64,000 bases of DNA from Leptasterias polaris (GCA_037783415.1 JAZGTN010000008.1:682001-746000); one strand, 5' to 3'. Positions 37,401 to 48,640 are shown, counted from the stretch's first letter. The notes: generated by a model from the letters alone, not told the origin. A program made the numbers and translations.

Positions 37401-40400
37401 CTTGTCCACAAGTCTAGTCTTAAATAGACCTTTACTTACAACTGCCACTGCACTGGACGCTAGAACCTCGTTGGGTGAGAGGACGGCAAAGTAAGCGATG
37501 TTAGTCAGAAGATAGATGGCGGTGACTGAAGGCAAGGCAATGCATATAGCCAGGGGAATATTTCTGTCAAAAGAAAAGAAACCCATGACTTTCGGCTGTC
37601 CTTAGATTGGTCTTACCCAGCTGTATTGGTCTGCTGATACTTAACTTGTGGACAGCACTGGTTTTGTCTGTATACTCAATTCGGGACAGGCCAAACTTTC
37701 TGTTTATCCGTTTTGTATGTCCAGATCCAGCTGAAAGGAAATAAGTATTGTTCTACAATCTAAACACTTCCGGGTCAGCAGTGACCCGGATTCCGAGTCC
37801 CAAGGAGCCCGACCCTTCTTTGGGTCAGGCTGATCTGAACCCAAGTCAAAATTACCAAGAGATGGGTCAAACTGACGTATATACAGAGTTAAAAAAAAAA
37901 AAAATTATGTGAGTATTAAACGACATTATCCTTTGCGGAGACAACAAAATTGCAAAACAAACTTGGTGGACAAGTATTAGGAGTTTTCAAATAGCTCGTT
38001 TAGAGATTAAAAATACCAACCGTTGTGGGTTCTTTGCCTCTTCCGTCACGGTGTTAAGAATTTCCCTGAGGTACAAAAGAAAAACGAAAAAGAAAAAAAA
38101 CGCTAAAGGCTGTTTTTAAACAATTTTCCTCTTATTGAAAAGCTGTACGTATTAATGAAAAAGGAAGACAACTTTGATGAGACACTTCGACTTTTTATGC
38201 AGAAAATATTTTTAAAAGTTCTTCAATGAATAAAGACAGAAGTCATCAAATCTCCAAGCAAATAGGGGGAACAATAAGCCTTTGAGGTTACGCGTGGATC
38301 CCTGGAACTCGTCACACAGTCAGATAGGCCTATATGTAATGAGAAAGATGGCTATGGGCCATCACAGATTTGTCATTTGAAAAAGTATGAGTAAAATAAC
38401 AAGCAATTATAACATGAATGTTATCAAAATTGCTGCCACTGCTTGTTTTTCTGCATATAATATGCCCCGTGGCCAAATATCTTTATAAAAAATTACTCCG
38501 ACTGGGGCCAAATTTCATACTATCATCAAAGGCACAATCTCATTCACCTGTCTGCCGGAGGGCCTAAATGCTTTCTGACTACATTACTCATATACAACAA
38601 ACAATTCTATATTACTCAAATTCTAAAAAAAAAAAAAAAAAAATTGTTTTATTCCAGATTTCTTGAAATATACTATGACCGTACACTTGCCGGTTTACAC
38701 AACTTGTGGAAAGTGAATCTCCAGATAATTCTGACAATACGAGTGCGAGACACATCAGCAGGAATATAATTTCCTCGAATGCCTCATACCTCACCGAGTA
38801 AGTGAGGATGATCAACTTCAACGAGACTTCGTAGGTTTTTGGTTTCTGTGTGTTGCCACTTTTAATAATGGATACCAAATTGGTGTCCTGAAAAATGCTT
38901 CCCTTTGAGATCAAAACGAAAGTCCCACTACACACATAATAGATCGATCAATTAAGCCCCGCCTCCTTACGAGTTGACCAATCACAGCTGCGAAACCCGA
39001 TCACCATTATAGTGCAAAGATCACCAAACGGCTCAAATGGTGATCAGATTTCGCGGTTGTGATTGGTCAATGAGAAATGGGCGTGGCTTAATGGATCGGT
39101 GTATTCTTTGGCATTTAGTCAGACACGTGTGGCACCTACTATGTACATCCCGCCCAGCACCAAAAGAATGGCAAACAGCCATTGACAAAATGCGGCTTTT
39201 GCGGGTGCCTTAGTATTATAAATACCAAGCGCTTTGACGAAAGACTACTCACCAACCGGCATATGCCCATAAGCCATTGTAAAGCGCAAAGCCGTAGCTT
39301 CCGATATCAGTCGAAGTACCCTCAAATGCCACGCTCGGGTTCAGACTAGTCTCACCTTCTGGACAAAACAACGGTTACAAGGGGACAACAATGACAAATT
39401 GTACTACTTCATCACGTCGTTAATAACGTTAACGTCGATAATTGATACCAATATTACGAGTTTGGTGCACAATTTGACGTTAAACTTTACGACTTCGATT
39501 CATTCCAAAATTGCTGTCAAACATACACAAGTCTGAATGATGCGTCTATAAGAAGTAAAAATGTCACCATTAATACCATACGAATAGTTGGATTGACGTG
39601 TATTTTCCTGACATGTAAGACATCTTATCAGTGTATCTATGAAAACAAATCAATTATACTTTAATTTGTTGTTTTTCACCACAAGTTCGTGTGTCCAAAG
39701 TTTGAGACTTCCTTCTTTTTTGAAATCAAAAGTTGGTAGAAACTTGTGTACTGCCACTGTCGTATAATAATGGAAACATTGTTTTACACTTTATCGTGCC
39801 ACTCGGGCTACACTGCAGTATGTTCATGTGTGATGCGTTGCAGTTGGCCATTACAACCTCTGTGTCTATCTGGTCAGCTATGGGTTTCGTTTCCGGTACA
39901 ATTTTACGTTAAAACCCTTAAAATATCAGCTTCGTTCAACTTTGGCCTTTGGCCTTAGACCTACCTTTGCATAACTGGACGAGCCCGGCGATGATGATGA
40001 TGACGAGGGCCATGACCTTTGCACTCGAGAAAAAGATTGCCAAGCCACTGGCAACCTTGACACTCATGCAGTTAATGAAGACAATCAGCACTAAATGCAA
40101 GATTAATACAAAAAGTGTTTTCAGTTTATTTGGTTTAGAAGTAAATTTCCACGGTGTGAAACATTCTCTGGGCTCGATTTATCAAAGGTCATTCTATTAC
40201 CATGGTGATTTATATTGTGTATTGTGATTTGAATTGTGACATCACACTTTGCTTTTAGCAATTCGCAGTCAAGATCAATCTTAGTTATTTGTGAAATTGA
40301 GCCCTGGTTGAGTCTATAGTCTCTATAATAATTTCTTTATAAATTCAGCTTGTGGTGGTTCTGTCAAATATGCAGAGGAAAGGTCAGTGATATAAACGTA

Positions 40401-43400
40401 CTGATAGTCACAATGGCAAATAACTGCACAGCTGCCATGGGTGGTGCGCAGTCCCCAGGGATGACGTAATCGGTGACGTAGGTGGAGAGAGTTAACGTTA
40501 AGAGAGCAATTCCAGATGGTTTCAGGATCACCGCAGAGGCCCACACCACCATGAAGCCAGCCAAGTCACCGAAGGCCATCAGAACATAGGTGTAGGTCCC
40601 CCCGGATTTTGGGACGAGTGTGCCGAGCTCGGCGAAACACAGCGCACCTATGTCAATTTAAAAAAAGTCCAACTAATTACGACGTCATAACAACGAATTA
40701 GCAAGCGGTCGGTGCGCTGTCAAATTCCTAATTCGTAATTTTTTGTTTATTTGTTTTTTATTTTGTTAACCTAAATGACAACGTACGTCTGCGACCCCTT
40801 GCAGACGCGGAGCAAAATGTGCGTCCACCTTTTTAGGGTCAATTCTTTTCAATGTGTACATTTTGACCCCCAAAACGGGAAGATGTGCGCGTTTGTTAAG
40901 TGTGCTGCGCACCGTGCAAGGGGACACTGTAGACATTGCACAACGCGCAGCGCACTTGCATGCGCGTCTCCTGTCCACCATTTTGGGTGTCAAAACGTGC
41001 ACAAAAGGATGGTACACGTGTTTACGCACAATGCGCTTGTAAACACGTGTACCATTCTTTTGTGCACGTTTTGACCCCCAAAATTACGCGCGTGTAGATG
41101 ATGACGTCATATGCAATGGGTCTAGAGGGTTAAGTGTAAAATAGGCTTATTTATAGTGTATTAATAACGTGCTTATTTTTCGGGCCCAATTTCAAAGAGC
41201 TACTTTAGCACAACAAAATTATTCTTACCAGAATAAGGTCACCAGCCAAAATACTTTGTCCTATGTATGAGTAACTGCTTATTCTTGCTTAGTGGAATAC
41301 AATTTTTGTTCTGCTTAATTAAGCAGTTTTATAAAAATTTAGCCCTTGGCATCGTTTACGGCAATTTAAATTATAATTGTGACGTCATGTACACAGTATA
41401 GCTGGCCTATAGACTGGTCCCCATGGCTGACAAGCACTGGCCTTATACAAACCCAATGAGTTCATTGGATTAGACATAAATGCAAATGGCGCACAATACA
41501 CTTAATAAAAATCCTATTCCTCAACACTGTAGATAGGGGTGTGTGGACGTGTGTAAGTCCACATAGTGTGTGGACCGCTTTTGTTCTCAGGTCCACACTT
41601 CGTATGTAGTGCATACGCACACACACACACGGTGAACATGCACATGCAAGGTCAAAGGTACATCTGGCAGCAGGCAACCAGCCGGCTGGTATCTTATGCT
41701 ATTTACGTCACTTCGTGGCGTTAAAGGTCCGGGCTATATATACCCAGGTAGCAAGCCCATATGGGCCCCATATGGGCCCCATATGGGCCCCATATGGGCC
41801 AGAATATGGGCCCCATGTGGGGATAACCCATATGGGGCCCTGTGGATCCTGCACCCGGGATTCATATGGGGCCCATATGGGATGGCCCATAACCCATATG
41901 GGTCCCATATGGGGCCCACATGGGCCAACATATGGGGCCCATATGGGTCCCATATGGGTTGGCCCAGATAACCCGTCTGGGATACATCTGGGGCCCATCT
42001 GGGTTATCCCATATACCTGGGATTCGTATGGGCATTCTGGGCCAAAATGAGGGTCCCATGTGGGTAGCGTACATATGGGCCAGCCTTATTATTATATTCA
42101 AGTAATTATTTAATGTTAATGATCTTATAATATATTCAAGTAATTATTTAATTATTTAATGTTAATGATAAGTCTAATTATATGAACGATTACATTACAT
42201 GTATACTAATCTACAATACCACTAAATACAAACTCACTATATTACTCATTTATAATATGGCGTATAAGTATATACCTTTACCTACCTGCATGTATTATAT
42301 ATATAGTCCACATACTGAAGACCTACAGTCATGGTTAATAGTTTTTTAATTAAAAATGTCATTATTTGAATTAGCTTGTTTTAAATGAAAGCGTCTAATT
42401 GTAAATTTTATGTATGTATTTTTCTTATGGACGAATATCTTACAAAAAAGTACAAAAACAACTTTACAGAGCTAAATTTCACTAAATTGTTTTTAAAAAT
42501 TATTAAAAACACACTACTTCAATGCCCTGTCCCATAAATTTGCATATTGCCAATATGGGTTTGCCCAGGTCTTACCCATATCGTACCCATATGGGTCTTT
42601 GCATATTCTAACCCCAAAGTTTGTTTAGGTCGTGCTTATAGGATAACCAAATGAACCTTTTCATATCAATGCACACAAGGGATTGCTTAAAGGTAATTCC
42701 TATTCTTATGTGGGTCTTTCCATAAATGTTTCATCCAAGTTTGTCCGGAGAAAATTACAAAATCCATTGGAAGGGTCATAAACCCTTGGGCTTGCTAAAC
42801 TAGACAATTATATTCTAAACTATAATATTAACCCCGTAATGGCCGAGGTCTTTCTTTGTATTATCTTTGCCCAGGTCTTTTTAATACCACCCATATGAGC
42901 CTTCCTGCCCGTATGGGATTGTCCATATTTTTCCATATTTGGTCTTTTGAATGTTCAGCCCATGGGAATTAAATGCCCATGTTTTCCCATATGATAACCA
43001 CACAGGACAATGCATATTTTGCCCATATGGGCTAGCCCATGTTTTCCACACGAAACCCATATGGGCCCCTTCATATTCTGCCCATATGGGATCGTCCATG
43101 TTTTCCCTATCTGATACCCATATGGGCCAATTCATTTTGTGCCCATATGGGGCAATCCCTTGTTTTCCCCATATGATACCATATGGGACACTGCATATTT
43201 TGCCCATATGGGTTAGCCCATGTTTTCCCCACATGATACCCATATGGGCCCCTTCATATTCTGCCCATATGGGATTGTCCACGTTTTCCCCATCTGATAC
43301 CCATATGGGCCAATTCATATTCTGCCCATATGGGGCAATCCCTTGTTTTCCCCATATGATACCCATATGGGACACTGCATATTTTGCCCATATGGGCTAG

Positions 43401-44245
43401 CCCATGTTTTCCCCATATGATACCCATATGGGACACTGCATATTTTGCCCATATGGGCTAGCCCATGTTTTTCCCATATGGGCCCCATATGGGAATATTC
43501 CCCATAACCCACACCCATAAGGGCCCCATATGGGTACCATATGGGTTGGCCCAGGTCCATATGGCCCAGATATTTCTCATATGGGCCCCATATGGGCTTG
43601 CTACCTGGGTAACCTTCGCTTGCCCTCAGCCCCTTCTTCCCGGTAATGGCAGCCTCGGGCTGGTACCATGTGAGCTTTCTGAAGTCAAGTTCATGCATTC
43701 TGGGATACAAGGAGCCAGACAATGATGGCTGAAGGCGTTATTAAGTGCCTATAGACCTTTCCATTGTTAATAAACAAATTTAGTGCGCCGGTTGGCATGG
43801 ACGGCCGAATGTTAGCAAAACATTCAATCGTGTTAAAAAATGTTGTGACCAATTTCAACATTTTCTGTAAGGATTCATGAACTGAAATACCTTCCTTGTT
43901 TGGTTGATTTTTTTTCCAACAAATTCAACACTATTTTTGAATATTTGTGTAGCATTGCTACAAACTATGGCCATCAGTTTTTGATTTGCAGTTATGGCTT
44001 TCCATAGTTTTCCAACCTCGGGCTGTGACGTTGCAATAGAAAGGTCTAATAAGATCCTTACCCAATGAAGATACGACTGCGCAGACAACCCATAAGATTA
44101 GACTCATCCCGACGCTCTGTGCCCCGACTAGAATCCCTTTTGGAGCGATGAATATCCCAGAGCCAATCATCGCCCCGACGATGAGGGCGACTCCCCGCAC
44201 CAGACCAACCTCTCGCTTCATCTTCAACGTTCCTTCGGACGCCAT
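34205..44245 (-). CDS. SLC7-family amino acid transporter (LAT light chain), ten coding exons
   Basis: Joined product is about 473 residues, a normal length for SLC7 light chains, with twelve expected membrane helices. Light chains exchange amino acids at the plasma membrane while disulphide-linked to an SLC3 heavy chain. Visible family marks: KREVGLVRG before helix 1, the unwound GSGIF motif (about residues 28-32) that contacts the substrate, PKSGGTYTY before helix 3, Cys128 in the loop [10 protein letters not shown] (position of the heavy-chain disulphide), VTEEAKNP before helix 7, and [11 protein letters not shown] before helix 9. Exons (approximate, high to low): 44062-44245, 40402-40647, 39965-40090, 39254-39358, 38021-38065, 37440-37563, 36535-36638, 36232-36328, 34985-35134, 34205-34444. 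All introns are GT-AG except the last, which starts GC. The start ATG at 44245 is chosen by family length; an acceptor-like TTTTTTTATTCACAG just upstream (to 44288) suggests a 5' UTR intron. Which subtype (y+L, b0,+, LAT, xCT) cannot be settled here. Confidence 0.93.
34531..34872. mobile_element. 342-bp MITE, TATAGACCATGTGACC type, in the last SLC7 intron
   Basis: Left TATAGACCATGTGACCTGTG, right end ATATATGGTCTATA; diverged relative of the 31278-31490 type. Confidence 0.72.
34985..35134 (-). CDS. SLC7 transporter, coding exon 9 (GC donor)
   Basis: Encodes [20 protein letters not shown] through [13 protein letters not shown]. The junction AAG followed by GCAAGA is a typical GC-AG intron start; a GT alternative is not available nearby in frame. 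Confidence 0.9.
35930..36145. repeat. GGGTCA-rich dispersed repeat (copy 2), in an SLC7 intron
   Basis: Starts AAAAACTCCCGGGTCAGAGG and contains many GGGTCA/TGACCC half-sites, with a perfect GGTCA-TAT-TGACC palindrome at 36086-36098. Confidence 0.8.
36232..36328 (-). CDS. SLC7 transporter, coding exon 8
   Basis: Encodes [20 protein letters not shown] then [12 protein letters not shown], the conserved AREGHLP-like and TPLPA segment. Donor GTAGGA. Confidence 0.93.
36535..36638 (-). CDS. SLC7 transporter, coding exon 7
   Basis: Encodes [20 protein letters not shown] then [15 protein letters not shown]. Acceptor TTCAG, donor GTTAGT. Confidence 0.92.
37150..37425. mobile_element. GC-rich fold-back MITE beside the exon 6 donor
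   Basis: Arms TTAGACAAGTCGTTAA...GTCGCGGTGATAGCGA on the left and TCGCTATCCCCGCGAC...GTTAACGACTTGTC on the right. The interior is much more GC-rich than its surroundings. Confidence 0.8.
37440..37563 (-). CDS. SLC7 transporter, coding exon 6
   Basis: Encodes [20 protein letters not shown] then [21 protein letters not shown]. Donor GTAAGT at 37439-37434, with a GC-rich MITE starting about 10 bp beyond. Confidence 0.93.
37760..37890. repeat. GGGTCA-rich dispersed repeat (copy 3), in an SLC7 intron
   Basis: Contains GGGTCAGCAGTGACCCGG (half-sites spaced by 4) and GGGTCAGGCTGATC, then GGGTCAAACTGACG. Homologous in order to copies at 35930 and 57755. Confidence 0.8.
38021..38065 (-). CDS. SLC7 transporter, coding exon 5 (45-bp microexon)
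   Basis: Encodes [15 protein letters not shown]; phases join W of exon 4 and R-N-I-P of exon 6 exactly. Confidence 0.9.
38941..39100. mobile_element. ~160-bp hairpin MITE (copy 2), in an SLC7 intron
   Basis: Inverse copy of 30902-31056, with the same CCAATCACA / TGTGATTGG inner arms. Confidence 0.88.
39254..39358 (-). CDS. SLC7 transporter, coding exon 4
   Basis: Encodes [20 protein letters not shown] then [13 protein letters not shown], the helix 6 region. Donor GTGAGT. Edges accurate to about one base. Confidence 0.88.
39965..40090 (-). CDS. SLC7 transporter, coding exon 3
   Basis: Encodes [20 protein letters not shown] and the [10 protein letters not shown] helix. Acceptor TTTAG, donor GTAGGT. 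Confidence 0.92.
40402..40647 (-). CDS. SLC7 transporter, coding exon 2
   Basis: Encodes [20 protein letters not shown] through helix 3, the Cys loop (VIPGDCAPP) and the start of helix 4. Acceptor ATAG; donor GTACGT. Confidence 0.93.
40980..41083. repeat. Long imperfect hairpin with CACGTG core
   Basis: Arms of about 45 bp (ATTTTGGGTGTCAAAACGTG ... GGTACACGTGTTTA and complement) around a 13-nt loop. A third diverged copy of the arm word is at about 40853-40875 (TTTTGACCCCCAAAAC). Confidence 0.85.
41741..43611. mobile_element. 1.87-kb element built of CATATG palindromes, in SLC7 intron 1
   Basis: Ends are inverted: TACCCAGGTAGCAAGCCCAT on the left and ATGGGCTTGCTACCTGGGTA on the right. The left arm (41755-42080) is dense CCATATGGGC palindromes, the middle (42085-42530) is AT-rich unique sequence, and the right arm (42880-43500) is a tandem array with a ~62-bp period. 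The whole would fold on itself. No transposase ORF; long open frames are by-products of the repeat. No clear target duplication found. Confidence 0.85.
42890..43500. repeat. ~62-bp tandem array with CCCATATGGG core
   Basis: Units of the form CCCATATGGG, about 20 nt, GTTTTCCCCATATGATACCC, ATATGGG, then TTCATATTCTG or TGCATATTTTG; about nine units alternating between two subtypes (GATTGTCC/GGCAATCC versus GCTAGCCC). Confidence 0.88.
43750..44049 (+). mobile_element. 300-bp MITE, TIR TATAGACCTTTC, beside SLC7 exon 1
   Basis: Left TATAGACCTTTC, right GAAAGGTCTAA. Internal GACGGCCGAATGTTAGCAAA is shared with 51693-51955, and the right half with 1626-1795. Its right end lies 12 bp from the exon 1 boundary. 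Confidence 0.88.
44062..44245 (-). CDS. SLC7 transporter, coding exon 1
   Basis: Begins [18 protein letters not shown] and covers helix 1 (GSGIF) and helix 2. Donor GTAAGG at 44061-44056. A MITE ends 12 bp further into the intron. Confidence 0.92.
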
Positions 44246-44472
44246 ATTGCTTTCTGGGGAGTGACTTACGTTTTCGAAATATTTCAACTGTGAATAAAAA
44301 AATTAAAATGTTATGTTTTTCGATGACAACTTTTCAAATGAAAATTCGAGAATTCGCGATTTCGTTCACACTGTCAACGACGGCCCATGACGGTAGTTGA
44401 CAATGTTTTTAGAAAATTGGTGCTGGCACTAAATTTCTCGCCAGCAACAAATTTGGTGCTGGCACCAAATGA

Positions 44473-44662
44473 AAAGGCGACGGAAAAATTGAAAACGCGA
44501 CGGACAAAATTGAAAACGCGACGGACAAAATTGAAAACGCGACGGAAAAAATTGAAAACGCGACGGAAAAAATTGAAAACTCGACGGAAAAAATTTGAAA
44601 ACGCGACGGAAAAATTTGAAAACGCGACGGAAAAATTTGAAAACGCGACGGAAGGAGTGGCA
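44473..44662. repeat. 21-bp minisatellite, second locus (~9 copies)
   Basis: Unit AAAACGCGACGGAAAAATTG-like is the inverse complement of the 23637-24455 unit, with TTTTC to GTTTTC-type drift. On its outer side, GGAGTGGCACATAATGGAAC matches, inverted, the sequence next to the first array (GTTCCATGTGCCACTCC), so the two loci share a flank as well as the unit. Confidence 0.9.
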
Positions 44663-45631
44663 CATAATGGAACACCATAAAAGAGTGCAATCTGTAAAAT
44701 CATGCAACCAATGTTATATTTGATTGCATACCAACCGGTAGTCGCCGCAGTATGGCTGATATGTTCCCACTCATACGACACTTCCTCGTCTCAGTATCGG
44801 GTATAAGGTAGAGGCGCCCAACATGCCCCTTTGTCATTTTTCAGTTGAGCAATCAATCACCGAAAAAGAGCAAAATAACCATTGACGGGATTGACCTCAA
44901 CTATTATCGTGTAGCCCAGCTCAAGGCGAAACAGTTTTTGAAGACTGAACAACACAAACAAAGCAACTAACCAAATAACTGAATCAGGTCAGGGCTTTAA
45001 GAAAAAACGTAATCCTGAAAATCGAACTCACCCTAACCTCCCCACCCCACCTTTCAGAAAATAAGCACAGTGAGAGCGGTGAGATGTGCGGATTCCCGCT
45101 TGAATCTGTTTATACTCTGAGCGTTGGAACTGTAAAAGGTTACATCAAACAAACAGTAGAGAAGACAAACGACGAACCTCGTGTGTGCCAATGGGAGCAG
45201 TAAAAAAAACTATATGCTCAAACAATATACGGAGCCCCTAGTAAAGGGATAAAAAAAAATGAGAGGTAAACCAAAAAAATCATAAAATCAAATTTTTATT
45301 TACCTCTCAATTTTTGTTTTCATCTCTCAATTTTTTGTTTTTTACCTCTCCAATTATTGTTTTGTTTTTCCTCTCAATTTTTTGTATATTTTTTTATCCT
45401 GAGCAAAATAAGTTTCAACATTTTGTTTATGCCCGTAAGCCTCCCCCTTCTTACTTAGTTACGCCACTTGGACAATTTTCAAATGCCTTTTCATTGACAT
45501 TGACAATGCAGTGCATTTCTAACGGAATACTATAGCCTACTCTTTCAGGATTAAAACCTCGGTTTTTCTTCCCTCAAAACTACCCGATTCGATCTGACCA
45601 CTCTATGCACTTCCGAATACAGTACACTGCT

Positions 45632-46863
45632 CAAGGGCGTCGATGGGTGGGGGACGGGGGGGACATGTCCCCCCCCCCCCCCCCCCCCCCCCACTTTTTA
45701 GACTGGGGGACAGCATATCAGATGTCCCCCCCCCCCCCACTTTTTGATTGACTGTTCATTAGAAATATGCAACAAAATATGAAAAAATATACACCATTTT
45801 CTAGATTTAATATTTCATTACAATTTTTGTTCAAATAAAAGAATAGCGAACAAACGGTGAAATGTTTTCTTCATTTTCATCTTTTGTTCTGATGGAACAC
45901 GCGCAGAATGGTATTTTTGGCCTATTTCCGTTTCTATAATACAGTCAATAGACGACAAGTTTCGTCCAAGACATGAACGCCAATATCCCGCTTACATACC
46001 TTGTTAGCATTCAAGTTATGCGTCATTTGTGTACGGTACACGATCCCTCCACATCACAAAGGAAGTCTGTGTGTGCGCTCATGTGCAAATGTGTTACATT
46101 TTCAAATTGTTACAATCGCACAACGCAAAAAATGTAGTAAAATCCATTAAAATAAATAGGAGCAGTTTGGGCCATGACAAGATTTGTCGAAGAAGCAGTA
46201 TTTTGTTTTTTCGAAGAACTTCAAGCTGACACACGATAAACGCCGGACTCCCGAAGCATGTTTGTATTTGGTAGAATCTCGGTTTTACATAAGGGAAACC
46301 CAGACCCAAACACCATTTCGGGTGATGTTATTGTTAAATATCACCCCCTGTAACTCGCCTCTTGGTTAAAGGCCCTGTACAGTATTGATAAGATCGAAAA
46401 ACACAAATGTTCACAGATTCACACATAACTTACATGATTTAAAGTAAGTAATGGTAGAAAGGGTTCCTTAAAATATTTCTGCCTAAAATGCTATCGTTTC
46501 TGAGAAATTAGTAAAACAATAGTTTTTATCGCGCGCGATAATAAACTCGATGTTTGAAAAACAGAAAACACATAGGCCTAAGGTCTCTGTTCACTATTTT
46601 CTCGTGACCTCGATGACCAATTGAGCTCAAATTTTCACAGGTTTGTTATTTCATGTATGTGGTTGATTACACAAAACATGAACACTGTCTGTGATTATTT
46701 TGTCAGCTCTGCCAATCCTGTATAATACCTTTAAACAAAAATAGGGAACAAGTGCAACACAGAATTAAATGTAAAAGTAATGGGGGGTGCAAATAATGTG
46801 ATATGTATTTTGTCAAGACTTGCTCGCCCGTCCCCCCTACTTCAGTAGCGATCTACGCCCTTG
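45632..46863. mobile_element. 1232-bp hAT-like element with perfect 8-bp duplication
   Basis: ACACTGCT flanks both ends (45624-45631 and 46864-46871). Termini CAAGGGCGTCGATGG and, on the minus strand, CAAGGGCGTAGATCG. Long C tracts lie just inside the left end. Contains a nested TTAA MITE at 46366-46734 and no transposase ORF. Confidence 0.88.
46366..46734. mobile_element. TTAA MITE nested in the hAT-like element
   Basis: Starts TTAAAGGCCCTGTACAGTAT and ends CTGTATAATACCTTTAA. Same layout and length as the 33091 family but a different subfamily. Confidence 0.75.
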
Positions 46864-46871
46864 ACACTGCT

Positions 46872-48350
46872 ATGGCAATTGTTCTACCATACACAACCTG
46901 TGCAGTTACAACACAACATTAAATTTGTTGTCAAAGACCAGAATCATGTACTTTCTGAAATTCATGTATATAGAATCATGAAGTAACAAACTTGAAAAAC
47001 AAACTTGAAAAACACGGTCAGTCAGTCATCAAGAGCACGAGAAAATATAGTGAAAATCATCATTTTAATACTTCACTGTTTTCAATTTCAAGTCTCACAA
47101 GATCAAAACAAATTTACTGATTTCTCCAAAACTGCAGCATTTCAGAAAGTTTCAAACCACGACCATCTTTATCAGTATGTGCATCTGTCATTGTTTACCA
47201 AGTTGTGACACCCAACGCTCGAACTATTGTGTTGTGTCTCAGGAAATCTTTACTTACATTTAAATCGTTATTCATGGCGACGCATGCCGCTATCCTGGTT
47301 TGATACCGTGAAGCTGCGGGTGTTCTTGTGGATGAAAACGCATTCGCAAGAATCAATGATCACGTCGTCACACCAACCAAAGTTTCTGCACAAACGGAGC
47401 TTATTCCAAGCAACCCTGCAATGGTTCAATTGGGGTTTCACGCTGGTCGCTCACCCCAAGTCCCTGTTTGCCTCTTGCTGAGTTGGCGGGTAAGTTTACT
47501 GCATATTCATACACAGGGCCAACCCTTGAAACTTGATTGTTGTGTAGAAACCTTTACCCAACCATGACTAAAATAATTAAGAAATCCGAACCCTTTGTAC
47601 GATATTATAATACCTATAGTGAAACCTGCTGCATTTGTATATATGTTGGGCAGAGAGTGTGACAAGTCATTTTGGAAACCTAATCCGTTTTTCGAATTGG
47701 AAATTGTTTACCAGAATAATGCAAGAGTGTGCAATGATGCATATAACCTTTTCATCGGGAAGGTTAATACAAGTGCAATTAATTTGTGTGGCCCCCTGTT
47801 TTCATCCAACCAACAGACCTATCGATTTTGGTTTTTGTAGAGCGCCCTCGCTCGTTCAGTTGGGTCGACCGAATTGGCAGCAGGGCTGCGGCTGGCGGCT
47901 ACGTCGGTGTTTCTATGGCCATCCTATGCGTCAACACTTGCCATCACGTGACAATCAAGCCACTTAGCCACTAACTTGGACAAGGCCAAACTTTGAATAC
48001 TGGGCCTTTTCTCAGACCTTGACTTGGGCCCCAGCTCCGGTGTGACAGGAGCCTGTCCCCTAGCCTGAACATCTGACGTCACACTTCGAGGTTCGTGAAT
48101 GACGCCAATTACCACCCTTGATCAACTGGCAGGATCCTGCCAGTTGCTTCGCATCCATTCATCCACACGGCGGAGATTCGTAGTCGACACTTGTGGTTGT
48201 ACCCACCCATCCTTGTGGGGTCCAAAACACAACAGAACAATGGACCCCACAAGGTATTCTTTGTTAAACTTGTACCCACAGGGGAATTCTTCAGAAAAGG
48301 GAATAATAGAACAACAATAGCAGGACCCCACAAGTCTGGGTTTGTATGTA
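46872..48350. other. Non-coding stretch with one unassigned ORF
   Basis: An ORF around 47310-47490 (TKVSAQTELIPSNPAMVQLG) ends at a donor-like GGGTAAGT, but I found no matching acceptor or family. Treated as unassigned. Confidence 0.3.
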
Positions 48351-48351
48351 T

Positions 48352-48390
<39 letters not shown>
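48352..48390. repeat. (GT)n microsatellite
   Basis: About 19 GT units. Confidence 0.98.
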
Positions 48391-48391
<1 letters not shown>

Positions 48392-48544
48392 CAGCCTGCA
48401 ATCGTGGACCCTCCTTTGTTCAACTCTTTGTGATACCACAATGATTTCCTTTGTGATAACAACCGTGGACCTATTGTCCTCTTTTGTTATAGGTTCCCGG
48501 TTTGAATGTGGTTACCTACTCATACACACACTCATTAAATTGTG

Positions 48545-48640
48545 TGTTCAAACTTCTTCTGATAGCGCCCTCTTTTGAATAACCTCCTTCATCAGCCCAT
48601 GTTAATTTCCCATAATGGGGGACATAATCTCCGGGGATTT
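48545..48640. repeat. Dispersed repeat shared with about 60730-60805
   Basis: CTCCTTCATCAGCCCATGTT followed by AATTTCCCATAATGGGGGACA and AATCT; the second copy is at 60748-60803. Confidence 0.8.

Noticed and set aside
41000..41083. Repeated inverted blocks considered as a CRISPR-like array
   Set aside because: Only one hairpin, no regularly spaced repeats, and an animal genome context.
41696..42105. Overlapping ORFs rich in Pro-Tyr-Gly-Pro-His-Met
   Set aside because: They read through CCATATGGGC palindromic repeats; open on both strands for compositional reasons.
47227..47567. ORF with a donor-like end, possible host exon
   Set aside because: No acceptor in the right phase, no partner exon and no recognised family.
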